64,000 nt of DNA from Nostoc sp. ATCC 53789 (GCF_009873495.1 NZ_CP046703.1:4754501-4818500), one strand, 5' to 3'. Counted from the stretch's first letter, positions 26,191 to 35,603 are shown. Translations and numbers: made by a program. The notes: generated from the letters alone by a model not told the origin.

Positions 26191-26970
26191 ATGAGTAACC
26201 TAATTCCAGCTATCAAAGTTAAAAATATCAGCTTTTACTATGGCACAACAAAAGCAATTGAAAAGGTATCAATAGATATTTATCAAAAACAAGTAACTGC
26301 AATTATTGGCCCTAGTGGTTGTGGTAAATCTACTTTCATCAAAATTCTTAATCGCATTAGCGAATTAGAAGGGCCTGTAAAAGTTGAAGGACATGTAGAA
26401 TTTTTTGGTCAGAATATTTACGATCCTCGTGTCAACATCAACCGATTACGCCGCCAAATTGGTATGGTGTTTCAAAAACCGAATCCTTTTCCGATAAGCA
26501 TTTACGAAAATGTTGCCTACGGTATGAGAATAGCAGGTAGGAATTCAAAATTAGAATTAGATGAAATTGTTGAATCTGCCCTTAAAAGCGCTGCTCTTTG
26601 GGATGAAGTGAAAGATAAGCTCGATAAATCAGCTTTAGGGCTTTCTGGTGGTCAACAACAAAGATTATGTATTGCCCGCGCTTTAGCAGTTAAGCCGAAA
26701 GTTCTGCTGATGGATGAGCCTTGCTCTGCTCTTGACCCCATTGCCACCATGAAAGTTGAGGAACTCCTTCATAGCTTACAGTCTGAGTTGACAATTGCGA
26801 TCGTTACCCACAATATGCAACAAGCCGCCCGCGTTTCTGATTTTACGGCTTTCTTTAGCACCGACGAAAGTCGCATTGGTCAAATGATTGAATTTGGCGC
26901 TACAGAGCAAATCTTTAACAATCCAATAGACCCTCGCACTCGCGACTACATTTCAGGGCGTTTCGGTTAA
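26191..26970 (+). CDS. pstB: phosphate ABC transporter ATP-binding protein PstB (copy 1)
   Basis: 259 residues with a complete ABC ATPase set: Walker A GPSGCGKST, Q-loop VFQKPNPFP, signature LSGGQQQR, Walker B VLLMDEPCSALDP and the switch His in VTHNMQQ. This is the canonical PstB of the cluster. The 200-base gap before it includes AT-rich sequence but no clear terminator. Confidence 0.94.
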   Translation: MSNLIPAIKVKNISFYYGTTKAIEKVSIDIYQKQVTAIIGPSGCGKSTFIKILNRISELEGPVKVEGHVEFFGQNIYDPRVNINRLRRQIGMVFQKPNPFPISIYENVAYGMRIAGRNSKLELDEIVESALKSAALWDEVKDKLDKSALGLSGGQQQRLCIARALAVKPKVLLMDEPCSALDPIATMKVEELLHSLQSELTIAIVTHNMQQAARVSDFTAFFSTDESRIGQMIEFGATEQIFNNPIDPRTRDYISGRFG

Positions 26971-27523
26971 GGTATGTTCTAGCGTGACTTATTGATTTTT
27001 GTCGAACTATCTCGCGCTAGAAGATACTCATAAAATGTAGTTTAAAAAAGTTACTAATTTATCTTGATAAATAAACTAACTCCTCATTATCCATGAGGTG
27101 TATGTGATATTGATATAGAACTCATATTTGATTTTTGAAAAAACTTTATACAACTCAAAAAGCCTTTTTTCCTATTGCCTCTTGCCAACCCACACAAGTA
27201 AGTATGGCTACACCACGCCGCGCGAACAAAAATCAAAGCGGATTTCTATATAGCTATTTTAAATCGAACCAGACCAAATCCTTTCTCATAACAGAGATGA
27301 TACGTCAATTAAGGGGGAAAAGATAGGCATAAAAAGTCTATAAAAGATAATTTTTGGAACACAGTCTTAAGATGAATATCTGATAACAGTTTATCTGCTG
27401 GATGACTACAGCATAACTACGTAATTTACATGTATATCTCCTTTTAGGAGTAACATAGTGAAACAACTGTGCTGATTTGTACTGTTTTACTTAGTTAAGT
27501 TTTGTTTTACACGTTTTGGCAAT
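26971..27523. other. 553-base gap between the two pstB genes
   Basis: AT-rich sequence with a stretch of higher GC near 27210-27230. One 63-codon open frame (27135-27326) has no ribosome site or family resemblance. No terminator or Pho-box array is evident, so I cannot tell whether the second pstB has its own promoter. Confidence 0.5.
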
Positions 27524-28303
27524 ATGAGTAAACTAATTCCAGCCATCAGAGTCAAAAACTTCAGCTTCTCTTACGACACTCAAAAGATAGTTGAAGGCGT
27601 GTCAATGGATATTTACCAAAACCAAATCACGGCAATTATTGGTTCTAGCGGTTGTGGCAAATCTACTTTTATTAAATCGTTAAATCGCATGAGTGAATTA
27701 GAAGGAGAAGTGAAGGTTGAAGGAAAAGTAGAGTTTTTTGGTCAGAGTATTTATGAGCGTCGGGTCAATATCAATCGCTTACGTCGCCAAGTTAGTATGG
27801 TTTTTCCCAAGCCAAATCTTTTTCCTATGAGTGTTTACGATAATGTTGCTTATGGAGTGAAATTGATTGGATGGCATCCGAAAGTAGAATTAGATGGAAT
27901 TGTTGAATCTGCCATCAAAGCTGCCGAACTTTGGGATGAAGTGAAGAATAAGTTGCACAAGTCTGCTTTAGAACTTTCTGGTGGTCAACAACAACGATTA
28001 TGTATTGCTCGGGCTTTAGCAGTCAAACCAAATGTTTTATTGATGGATGAGCCTTGTTCAGGTCTTGATCCTGCTGCTAGCATGAAAATTGAGCATTTGA
28101 TCCATAACTTGCGTTCTGAGTTAACAATTGTGATTGTTACTCACAACATGCATCAAGTTACTCGCCTATCTGATTTTACGGCTTTCTTTCATAGTAATGA
28201 AAATCGTATTACCCAAATGGTTGAATTTGGTACTACAAATAAAATTTTTACTAATCCCGTAGATTCTCGCACCCGTGAATACGTTTTCGCCCGCGTTAAT
28301 TGA
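27524..28303 (+). CDS. phosphate ABC transporter ATP-binding protein PstB, variant paralogue (copy 2)
   Basis: 259 residues, co-linear with copy 1 over its whole length. Walker A is GSSGCGKST, the signature LSGGQQQR, Walker B VLLMDEPCSGLDP and the switch His VTHNMHQ. The Q-loop reads VFPKPNLFP, so the glutamine that couples ATP hydrolysis to the permease is replaced by proline. Other diverged positions include KLIGWHPKVELDGI. Paired pstB genes occur in several cyanobacteria. The intact catalytic residues suggest it is functional but differently coupled (inference). Confidence 0.88.
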   Translation: MSKLIPAIRVKNFSFSYDTQKIVEGVSMDIYQNQITAIIGSSGCGKSTFIKSLNRMSELEGEVKVEGKVEFFGQSIYERRVNINRLRRQVSMVFPKPNLFPMSVYDNVAYGVKLIGWHPKVELDGIVESAIKAAELWDEVKNKLHKSALELSGGQQQRLCIARALAVKPNVLLMDEPCSGLDPAASMKIEHLIHNLRSELTIVIVTHNMHQVTRLSDFTAFFHSNENRITQMVEFGTTNKIFTNPVDSRTREYVFARVN

Positions 28304-28487
28304 AGCGTTTCTTAAAATCTAACTATTCAGAGGGCTATGACATAGTGCAGGCGGAAATTAAGGTTGAATTTAATTTCTGCTTACTTTGAGTTCTTCTTAT
28401 GTTGGGCAATGCAGACTGACATTGACAGTCTTTTTTTATACTATATACTTAAAGAAAAGTATCTGCCTAGACCACCTGAACCATAAG

Positions 28488-29771
28488 ATGAAATGTCCTC
28501 TGTGCGAATCTACTTCATATTATAAAAATGGTCGTCGCAATGACCAGCAGAATTACCTCTGCAAAAATTGTGGCAAACAATTCTTTGAGCCTGCATTACC
28601 TCGTTCCCTGGAAATGGACTTGCTTGCTAACAGCAATGGACATACTAAAGTATCTATAACTGATGAGGCGGAACTTCCTTTAGTAAAAAACCTGCCAGAA
28701 AAAATCACAGAGAAAGGTCTTGGCTCTTTTAATTTTATATTAGCTGAAGAAGTTCTGCAAACTATACTATCACCTGATTGCTTAGAATCTTCTGTGTTCA
28801 GCCAATTGCTCTTAAAAATTCAGCAAGAAAATGAAATTAGACATAAAGAAACAGGAATCTCTCTTCTACTTTTGGATGCAGAAAACTTAAAATTAGATAT
28901 TAATTCAGAATTGTTTTTAGCCAGTATTTGTAAATCTCCTCTCCAAGTTAAAATTGCATTTGCTAACTGGAAAAATCCCAATATTGGGAAGCAAGATATT
29001 GAACTATATAACCGTGGCTATCAACTTGTCCATGTGCCTGAAGGTAAAAATAGTGCTGATGCAAAAATGATTGCATTTGGTGCTTCTATCTTACGCTCTT
29101 ATCCAACACTTAAAGAAATATTAGTCTGTTCTAGCGATGGAATTTTAAATCATCTTTGTAACGAACTCCAAAACCAGGGATTGATTGTTTATTGGGTACG
29201 TAGACAAGGGCGAAATTTGCATGTAGAAAATCGCAATACTGGCAAATTAACTGATTATTCCTTAGCAGTGGCAACAGAAGTTCCATCTTTTGAAAAAGTG
29301 CTTGATACAATTCAAGATTTGATTAAAACTGAACAGGAATCAATCAATGCTAGGTTAAACAGTTTAGTGGATGTTGCAACTTCATTTCAAGAAAGATGCG
29401 AGATTAATATTCAACATAATTTAAAGCAACCAGAAAATGAGAAAATAACCCCTGTTGTAAATAAATCACTGACCGAATCTATTCAAGAAAAAGAAAAACA
29501 AGAAGACTTTACAACAATTGCTAATGGAGAAATATTAGATAAATTACTATTTAAAATTATTCAAGATATACATATAAATTCTCCTACAACTAAATTATCT
29601 GTGCCTAAACTCTGTTCAGAGTTACAGAAAATAACCGGAGAATCCCCTAATTCAATTATAAAAAAATTAAAGTTGGGTTCTAGTTTTGTTAAATATTTAG
29701 AATCGTCTCCCACATTTACATTAAAAGCGAGTGGCAAAGAATACGAGGTAACAGCACTATTCTGCGATTAG
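28488..29771 (+). CDS. IS1-type zinc ribbon fused to a NYN (LabA/PIN-like) domain, with possible OST-HTH tail
   Basis: About 427 residues from ATG 28488. The first 33 carry a zinc ribbon, CPLCES then CKNCGKQF, like the InsA/IS1 DNA-binding head. A NYN-like domain at about 125-260 has LLLLDAENLKLD (first Asp), KNSADAKMIAFGA (Asp) and VCSSDGIL (Asp), the acidic set of this PIN-related nuclease fold. A charged linker follows, then a C-terminal helical module (about 370-420, TKLSVPKLCSELQKI) that may be OST-HTH/LOTUS-like. RNA binding and cleavage are inferred from the folds. The upstream 34 codons in frame look non-coding, so I excluded them. No operon partner. Confidence 0.75.
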   Translation: MKCPLCESTSYYKNGRRNDQQNYLCKNCGKQFFEPALPRSLEMDLLANSNGHTKVSITDEAELPLVKNLPEKITEKGLGSFNFILAEEVLQTILSPDCLESSVFSQLLLKIQQENEIRHKETGISLLLLDAENLKLDINSELFLASICKSPLQVKIAFANWKNPNIGKQDIELYNRGYQLVHVPEGKNSADAKMIAFGASILRSYPTLKEILVCSSDGILNHLCNELQNQGLIVYWVRRQGRNLHVENRNTGKLTDYSLAVATEVPSFEKVLDTIQDLIKTEQESINARLNSLVDVATSFQERCEINIQHNLKQPENEKITPVVNKSLTESIQEKEKQEDFTTIANGEILDKLLFKIIQDIHINSPTTKLSVPKLCSELQKITGESPNSIIKKLKLGSSFVKYLESSPTFTLKASGKEYEVTALFCD

Positions 29772-29852
29772 ATACTTTCTGGATGTTTACGTACAACCTG
29801 AGCCTGTAATTCAGTATTATGTAAACAGATGTAAAGAAATATAAATATTGCA

Positions 29853-30557
29853 ATGCAGGATAAAGTTGTCGTTATTGTCGGTGCTACTGGTGGTATTGGT
29901 TCAGCTTTAACACATAAACTTGCGCCCACCGGAGTCCGGTTGGTATTGGCTGCGAGGGATGCAGCTCGTTTAACAACACTGGCGGCTGATTTATCAGGGG
30001 AAGTTTTGACCGTTCCCACTGATATTACTGACCCCCAACAAGTAGATATTTTGATAGAAAAGACCATCGCTCAGTTTGGTCAAATCGATATTTTAGTGAA
30101 TGCAGCCGGTGTAGGTATACTCAAGCCTTACAACAGCCTGGAACCTGCTGATTTAGACAAGATGCTAGATGTCAACTTAAAAGGCAGCTTTTATACTAGC
30201 CAGGCGGCTGCTGAAGAGATGCAAAAGCGCAAGTCTGGTCACATCTGTAATGTGGTAGGAATTCTCGGCAAGCATTCGATGGGGATGGCAGCAGCTTATT
30301 CTGCTTCTAAGTTTGGTGTTGTGGGTTTTAGCAAGTGCATGGCAGAGGAACTCAAGCGTTTTGGTATCAAGTTCACGCTATTCTACTTTGGTGGGGTAGA
30401 TTCTCCTTTCTGGGATAATGTCAACCTAAAAGTAGACCGGAAAAAAATGCTCAGTCCTGAAACTGCTGCCAATGCTATTTTCTTTGCCCTTTCTGCCGAA
30501 CCGCAAGCTGTGCCAATGGAAATTAATATTCAACCTGATAGTCATATGTTCTTTTAG
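29853..30557 (+). CDS. short-chain dehydrogenase/reductase
   Basis: 234 residues. A Rossmann motif GATGGIG near the N terminus, NAAG, then the catalytic YSASK pair identify a classical SDR using NAD(P)H. Substrate unknown. It lies 106 bases upstream of the HPPD-like gene on the same strand. Confidence 0.9.
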   Translation: MQDKVVVIVGATGGIGSALTHKLAPTGVRLVLAARDAARLTTLAADLSGEVLTVPTDITDPQQVDILIEKTIAQFGQIDILVNAAGVGILKPYNSLEPADLDKMLDVNLKGSFYTSQAAAEEMQKRKSGHICNVVGILGKHSMGMAAAYSASKFGVVGFSKCMAEELKRFGIKFTLFYFGGVDSPFWDNVNLKVDRKKMLSPETAANAIFFALSAEPQAVPMEINIQPDSHMFF

Positions 30558-30663
30558 AGTGGGAGTTCGCCTAAATAATTCCTGCTTAGGAAGGACATGA
30601 AAATCTAGCAAAAGAGGCAAAATTTACAGATATATAAGCTGTTATGCTGGATTTTCAATATCT

Positions 30664-31740
30664 ATGAAAATTGATCACGTTCATTTCTATGTAGAAGATG
30701 CCAAAATGTGGCGGGATTGGTTTGTACACCATCTTGGTTTTCAATCAGTAGCCGATCGCAACAGTTCGTTTCACACTTGTACAGAAGTGGTGAAAAGTGG
30801 TGCTGTCTGCTTTTTTCTATCTTCACCACTGTTACCTACAAGTCCAGTAGCGGAGTTTTTGCGTAAATATCCCCCTGGTGTGGCAGATGTAGCTTTTGCT
30901 GTGGAAGATGTCGAAGCTGCGATCGCACAAGCTCAAAAACATGGTGCTACAATCCTACAACCCATCCAAGAACGCCAGGTAGGTAGGGCTTTTCTCAAGT
31001 GTGGCAAAATTGCCGCCTGGGGTGGACTGACTCATACATTAATAGAAAGGTCATTTGTCAGTAGTCATTCGTCATTGGTTTTTGACAAAGGACAAATCAC
31101 AAATGACAACACTTTTGCTGCTATAGATCACATTGTGTTAAATGTGGCAGTTGGTGAATTGGATCATGCTGTCGCTTGGTACGAAAAAATCTTAGATTTT
31201 CAACCCCAGCAAGCATTTAAAATTAAAACCAATCGTTCTGCTTTACACAGTCAGGTGATGGTTTCGCATAACGGCAGCGTCCAACTGCCAATTAATGAAC
31301 CAGCTTCCAAAAATTCCCAAATTCAGGAGTTTTTAGATGTCAATCGGGGGCCAGGTATTCAACATATTGCCTTACGGACAACTAATCTGGTGAGTGCGAT
31401 CGCTAAATTTCGTGCCAGTGGTTTACCTTTGCTTTCAGTTCCCCAAACCTACTATTCACAGCTAAAACAGCGTTCAGGACTCACGCTATCACCTCTAGAA
31501 CTAGAAGTGATCGCTCAACAAGAAATTCTGGTGGACTGGCAAGAATATACTCCCGTAGGGACACAACAAACTGCACCCCTACTACTACAAATTTTCACCC
31601 AGCCTATTTTTGAACAGCCGACATTTTTCTTTGAGTTTATTGAACGCCGTTTCCAAGCTCAAGGTTTTGGCGAAGGTAACTTTCGCGCCTTATTTGAAGC
31701 CATTGAAAGCGAACAAATCAAACGTGGTACCCTGCAATAA
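30664..31740 (+). CDS. 4-hydroxyphenylpyruvate dioxygenase-like protein
   Basis: 358 residues with two vicinal-oxygen-chelate halves. The catalytic C-terminal half has the facial iron triad His (AIDHIVLNV), His (GIQHIALRT) and Glu (FFFEFIERR), and ends GFGEGNFRALFEAIE, diagnostic of HPPD. HPPD converts hydroxyphenylpyruvate to homogentisate, feeding tocopherol synthesis in cyanobacteria. About 20 residues between the halves (31050-31108) are encoded by a heptamer-type palindromic repeat, not by family sequence. The frame is intact. ATG start. Confidence 0.88.
   Translation: MKIDHVHFYVEDAKMWRDWFVHHLGFQSVADRNSSFHTCTEVVKSGAVCFFLSSPLLPTSPVAEFLRKYPPGVADVAFAVEDVEAAIAQAQKHGATILQPIQERQVGRAFLKCGKIAAWGGLTHTLIERSFVSSHSSLVFDKGQITNDNTFAAIDHIVLNVAVGELDHAVAWYEKILDFQPQQAFKIKTNRSALHSQVMVSHNGSVQLPINEPASKNSQIQEFLDVNRGPGIQHIALRTTNLVSAIAKFRASGLPLLSVPQTYYSQLKQRSGLTLSPLELEVIAQQEILVDWQEYTPVGTQQTAPLLLQIFTQPIFEQPTFFFEFIERRFQAQGFGEGNFRALFEAIESEQIKRGTLQ
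31050..31108. repeat. heptamer-type repeat inside the HPPD-like coding sequence
   Basis: GTCATTTGTC, AGTCATTCGTCATTGG and, after a short loop, inverted GACAAATCACAAATGAC units. The arms are partly complementary. It is translated as about 20 residues of interdomain linker. Confidence 0.8.
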
Positions 31741-31843
31741 TGCCTGAGTACAAAATATCAATTGAAATTCAGCCAGACTTGATACCCTCAAAAAATAGCC
31801 ATACATCTGAGATAATTTTAATAAAAATTAACTTTTTCCGCCG

Positions 31844-32536
31844 ATGCTAAGACTTATTACTGACTTCGACGGCCCAATTATTGATGTTTCCGAACGGTAC
31901 TACCGTGTTTATCAATTCTGCTTAGAGAAAACTCGTCGCCCAGATCAAGTAGTGCAAGAACTTCCAAAAGCGGAATTTTGGCAGTTAAAGCGATCGCGCG
32001 TTCCCGAAAAACAAATTGCCTTAAATTCAGGGTTAGACGAAGCCCAAGCCCAAGAATTTGCCCAGTTGCGGCGACAAACTGTGCATACAGAAGCTTATTT
32101 CAACTATGACACTCTCGCGCCTGGTGCTGTGGATGCACTGTTAAAAATTCAAGAAGCGGGAATTGATTTGGCAGTCATGACCATGCGCCGAGTTCGAGAA
32201 CTAGATTATGCTTTTAAAAAACACGATTTAGGAAGATTTTTCCCGGAAAATCGTTGTTATTGCCTGAGTAACGACTACGTTAAAACTCGTGATATTGAAG
32301 ATAAGCCCTTGTTAATGGCTAGGGCATTAAAAGAACTGCCTCCGGCTGCCGATACCTGGATGGTGGGAGATACGGAAGCCGACATCACCGCAGCTAAAAA
32401 TTATGATATCAAGGTGATGGCTGTGGAATGTGGTATCCGCGATCGCACTCAATTGGAACTTTACCATCCCGATTTAATCGTTAAGGATTTCAGTGCTGCT
32501 GTAGATTTAGTTTTAAAACCCAAACACCTTGTCTAG
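31844..32536 (+). CDS. HAD-superfamily hydrolase
   Basis: 230 residues. Motif I is TDFDGPIID (nucleophile and acid Asp), motif II Thr lies in AVMTMR, motif III Lys in EDKPLLMA, and motif IV is MVGDTEADITAA. A helical cap lies between I and II. This is the phosphoglycolate-phosphatase-like class; the substrate cannot be named. ATG start at 31844; unrelated neighbours. Confidence 0.88.
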   Translation: MLRLITDFDGPIIDVSERYYRVYQFCLEKTRRPDQVVQELPKAEFWQLKRSRVPEKQIALNSGLDEAQAQEFAQLRRQTVHTEAYFNYDTLAPGAVDALLKIQEAGIDLAVMTMRRVRELDYAFKKHDLGRFFPENRCYCLSNDYVKTRDIEDKPLLMARALKELPPAADTWMVGDTEADITAAKNYDIKVMAVECGIRDRTQLELYHPDLIVKDFSAAVDLVLKPKHLV

Positions 32537-32683
32537 AAAGGCTCTGTAGCTCTAACAGATTGAATTAATCGTACAAATGAAAGCAGGAGTCAGAATATGT
32601 ATTCTGACTCCTGACTCTATATCTTTGAGAAGAACACATATAAACCATGTATTCTTTATGGAAATTTGCTTACAGCTAGTGGT

Positions 32684-33313
32684 TTACCGTAGAAAACTAC
32701 TAACCAACCACAACAATATAAACGTTACTACGGTAGAGAACTGATTCGTTCCCAGATTGGTGAATGATGATATTTGTGGTAAGAGCCAGCTAGCAACTAG
32801 TCCCCCAGCGATTAAGCCAATAATTAAACTTATCAGGGTAAACAAAACTGCTCGGCCAAATTTGCCTTCCTTGCGATTGAGAAAGTAAATACTGGTGCCT
32901 ACCCCAACCACCAATGCTAACTGCAAAATCTGCTCGCCTCCCTCTGGGTAAAACAAGCTGATAGAACTCAAACCAAGAAACCAAGCTCCTGGTAAAAGTA
33001 TATCCGCAGGTGTTGGCTGATCCAGCATCCGTTGCAGCCATGCAGGTGACTGCTCACGAGGCGTTGGACTTTCTTTAGGAGGTGATTGCACTCGCAACTC
33101 TGGAAACCGGATGCGCTCAGGAACTTTAATTTTACCTTCCTGGCGCATCCGTAAGCGATCCATTAAAATCGCATCGTAAGCTGCTTCAATTACTTCTAAA
33201 TGCTTGGCATCGCCACTATGTTGCTCGAATAGGCGATTACGAGCATCCTGAATTTCATCGAAGCTAGCCTCTTCTGATACCCCAAGTTTTTCGTAGGGAT
33301 TTTGATCGCTCAT
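32684..33313 (-). CDS. CPP1-like J-domain-related membrane protein
   Basis: 209 residues. A degenerate J-like head (NPYEKLGVSEEASFDEIQDARNRL, no HPD) is followed by a Pro-rich linker and three hydrophobic segments at about 105-209. This matches the chaperone-like protein of POR1 (CPP1, DUF3353) family, which in plants stabilises protochlorophyllide oxidoreductase in plastid membranes. A thylakoid or envelope location and a pigment-biosynthesis role are inferred. Confidence 0.85.
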   Translation of the reverse strand: MSDQNPYEKLGVSEEASFDEIQDARNRLFEQHSGDAKHLEVIEAAYDAILMDRLRMRQEGKIKVPERIRFPELRVQSPPKESPTPREQSPAWLQRMLDQPTPADILLPGAWFLGLSSISLFYPEGGEQILQLALVVGVGTSIYFLNRKEGKFGRAVLFTLISLIIGLIAGGLVASWLLPQISSFTNLGTNQFSTVVTFILLWLVSSFLR

Positions 33314-33929
33314 GGGAGTTTGTTACTTCAGCCTCAGTCAGCGGCAGTCTTTTGTCGAATAAAAAACAGTTTTAGGTTTTGTTTTAATCGAAACTAAAGT
33401 CTCGACCTACTTTTATGCCCTACCAGGATAGTAGCACGGGTTAGTTTGATTGACTTTGTAATTTCAACTATAGTCACTTTAACATATCGCTATAACTCCG
33501 TGTATACCCTCATGTCGTTGCTTAATTCTGGCTTTAATCTAGAATTTGAACGGAGAGTACCTAAAATCCAGAGTTTTTATGAAAAAATTAACTTTACTGC
33601 TTTCAATTTGGCAAAATTACTGTGCCCTAATAGAATTTTTTTAATTATACTGAATAATCGCTTGTGGTATATATCCGCATATCGATTTAAAATTGAAACG
33701 TTTTAAGTTGCCATCTAACTAGAACTATTACGGCTAAAGTCAGAGCGCCTATCTACTGTGGCTAAAAGAAGTTTCGCGTTTTCATCGCCCACATTTCTGA
33801 TTACAGTATTTATTTGTGAATGATCGGGATTCCCATACCGTAGCCATGTAGATTCTTAGTTAGTCCCAAAGTGGTAACTGCGTTTTTACGCAACCCTCTT
33901 GTTAATCTTACGAATTTTTGTGCAAAGTA
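33314..33929. other. 616-base gap upstream of the response regulator
   Basis: AT-rich, with an 86-codon open frame at 33446-33706 that lacks a ribosome site and resembles nothing I know. It probably holds the promoter of the regulator gene; no hairpin or palindrome stands out. Confidence 0.5.
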
Positions 33930-34655
33930 ATGGTCATGGCTCCTGCCAAGATTCTTGTAGTTGACGACGATCCTGCGGTTCGGAATTTAATCCAACGCTT
34001 TTTGATTAAACAGAACTATCAGGTGGAGGCTGCCGAAGACGGAAAGACAGCCTTAGCTCTATTTGAGCAATTTAACCCTGATTTGGTGATTCTAGACGTG
34101 AATCTACCAGATGTAACGGGGTTTAACCTTTGCCAAGAGATGCAAAGTCGTAATGGTGTTTTTGTTCTGATGTTGACTAGCCGTGCTGACGAAGCTGACA
34201 AAATTCGCGGCTTTGCCAAAGGTGCTGACGACTATCTCACCAAGCCTTTTGGGTTGGGAGAGCTAGAAGTCAGAGTCGGAGCGATTTTGAGACGACAGCG
34301 AGTGATAACTACTGCCGAGCAGAAACGCTTGGTATTTGAAAAACTGATGATTGATCCGGTGCGACGGGAGGTAGCACTTAATAACCAAGCAGTACCCTTA
34401 ACTGCGCTGGAATTTGACTTGTTGCATTTTTTAGCAAGTCATCCAGGTCGAGTTTGGCGACGGGCAGAATTAATCCAAGAGGTGTGGGACTATGAATATG
34501 TCGGCGACCAACGGGTTGTAGATGTACATATTGGTCAAATTCGCAAGAAGATTGAAATTGATGCTAGTCAGCCAGCATTAATTCAAACTGTACGTGGCGT
34601 AGGGTATAAGTTTGAATCTCCTGCTCACCCCCAACATTTGGAAGCCAAGTCCTGA
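33930..34655 (+). CDS. OmpR-family two-component response regulator
   Basis: About 241 residues. The receiver domain has VVDDD, phospho-acceptor Asp in VILDVNLPD, MLTSRAD and LTKPF (Lys). The winged-helix DNA-binding domain has VWDYEYVGDQRVVDVHIGQIRKKIE and VRGVGYKFE. No sensor kinase gene is adjacent. TTG 33918, ATG 33930 and ATG 33936 are all in frame; the conserved APAKILVVDDD follows the last two, so I chose 33930. The regulon is unknown. Confidence 0.9.
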   Translation: MVMAPAKILVVDDDPAVRNLIQRFLIKQNYQVEAAEDGKTALALFEQFNPDLVILDVNLPDVTGFNLCQEMQSRNGVFVLMLTSRADEADKIRGFAKGADDYLTKPFGLGELEVRVGAILRRQRVITTAEQKRLVFEKLMIDPVRREVALNNQAVPLTALEFDLLHFLASHPGRVWRRAELIQEVWDYEYVGDQRVVDVHIGQIRKKIEIDASQPALIQTVRGVGYKFESPAHPQHLEAKS

Positions 34656-34989
34656 GTCTATAGTCTAGAGTTTTTTAACTCTTGACTGTTGACTTATGGG
34701 GTAGTGATCAGTGAATTTCTTTAGCTTCAGTAAAAGACAAATTTAGACAATTAATTAAACATAGATAGAATTGCTCAAATACTGACCAGACAGTTATTTG
34801 AAATGTTGGTTTATCAATTCAAGACGGTGGACAGTAAAGAAAGTCCACTGAAAAATATTTCTTTGGATCTGACTGTTTTGGCAGATATGTGCTTAGGTGA
34901 AGTTTTTAGGGGCGCATAGCTTGTCAATTTAATCTGAAATCGGCGCTTATAAACCGCATCTACACTTTAATTTACCTGCCTTTGCAGGT

Positions 34990-35020
34990 TTCATCACAAG
35001 GAGCTTAAGCCCCTTGTTTT
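34990..35020 (+). terminator. hairpin with T6 tail, orphan
   Basis: A small hairpin CCTGCCTTTGCAGG (about 34976-34989) is followed by CAAGGagcttaagccCCTTG and TTTTTT (about 34997-35022). It is about 350 bases after the response regulator. It could end a small RNA transcribed from about 34900, or be a distal terminator. Confidence 0.5.
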
Positions 35021-35061
35021 TTCTTGCCCAGGCTCTAAGCTGACACTAATGTAAAAATACG

Positions 35062-35103
35062 TATACGCAGTAGGAGCAATTCATGAGTTGCCCTTGCTGC
35101 GTA
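35062..35103. repeat. dispersed palindrome, GGGGCAATT family member
   Basis: ATACGCAGTAGGAGCAATTC and its imperfect complement ending TTGCTGCGTAT form a 19-bp-class stem around TCATGA. Related copies lie at 14240, 61694 and 62974. Confidence 0.75.
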
Positions 35104-35150
35104 TAGTTTTGAGCAAGTTATAGAGCAGAATCTACTGAATCCTTTTTATT

Positions 35151-35240
35151 AGACATCTCCAAAAATTAAATATGCGTTATCCAGAATCCTTTTAGAGACG
35201 TAGCACTGCTACGTCTCTACAATCATTTTCGGAGATGTCT
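35151..35240. repeat. nested palindromic (MITE-like) element
   Basis: Outer 10-bp inverted repeats AGACATCTCC (35151-35160) / GGAGATGTCT (35231-35240) enclose a perfect 11-bp hairpin AGAGACGTAGC (35194-35204) / GCTACGTCTCT (35208-35218). A separate 8-bp hairpin GGGCACGG/CCGTGCCC follows at 35295-35314. The 34656-35348 gap has no gene. Confidence 0.8.
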
Positions 35241-35348
35241 ATTGTAATATTGCCCCGATATGCTTAATCGCTATTGGATCAAATCCCATTTATGGGGCAC
35301 GGTTTGCCGTGCCCACATTTAGAGTATGAGCGAGAATAACGCCCGTAC

Positions 35349-35603
35349 TTATGGAGTATCTAATAGATTAGCTGTTGCGGGTGAATCGATACTGGGCGTT
35401 TCTACTGAGGAGTGGTGGAATAAAGTTTCCAGATAGACTCGGGCAGCCCGGCGATCGCTATCTCCATTTTGGAGTAAAAACAATGATAGTGCCGCCGTCA
35501 ATACCCTATTTTCATCCCAATCAGGATGGGTTTCTAAGTAGTTTTTTAAGGATTCGTGGAGTGTTTCGGGAATTTCTGTAAAGATGCTAACCGTTGATTT
35601 CAT
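35349..35603 (-). CDS. DUF2811-family small protein
   Basis: 84 residues. STVSIFTEIPETLHESLKNYL and the block AALSLFLLQNGD plus RAARVYLETLF are the cyanobacterial DUF2811 pattern. The N-terminal strand followed by helices recalls ribbon-helix-helix proteins, but DNA binding is not established. ATG start at 35603. Function unknown. Confidence 0.85.
   Translation of the reverse strand: MKSTVSIFTEIPETLHESLKNYLETHPDWDENRVLTAALSLFLLQNGDSDRRAARVYLETLFHHSSVETPSIDSPATANLLDTP

Noticed and set aside
27135..27326. 63-codon ORF between the pstB genes
   Set aside because: No ribosome site, no recognisable family, basic low-information sequence.
33446..33706. 86-codon ORF before the response regulator
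   Set aside because: No start context or family resemblance; AT-rich intergenic composition.
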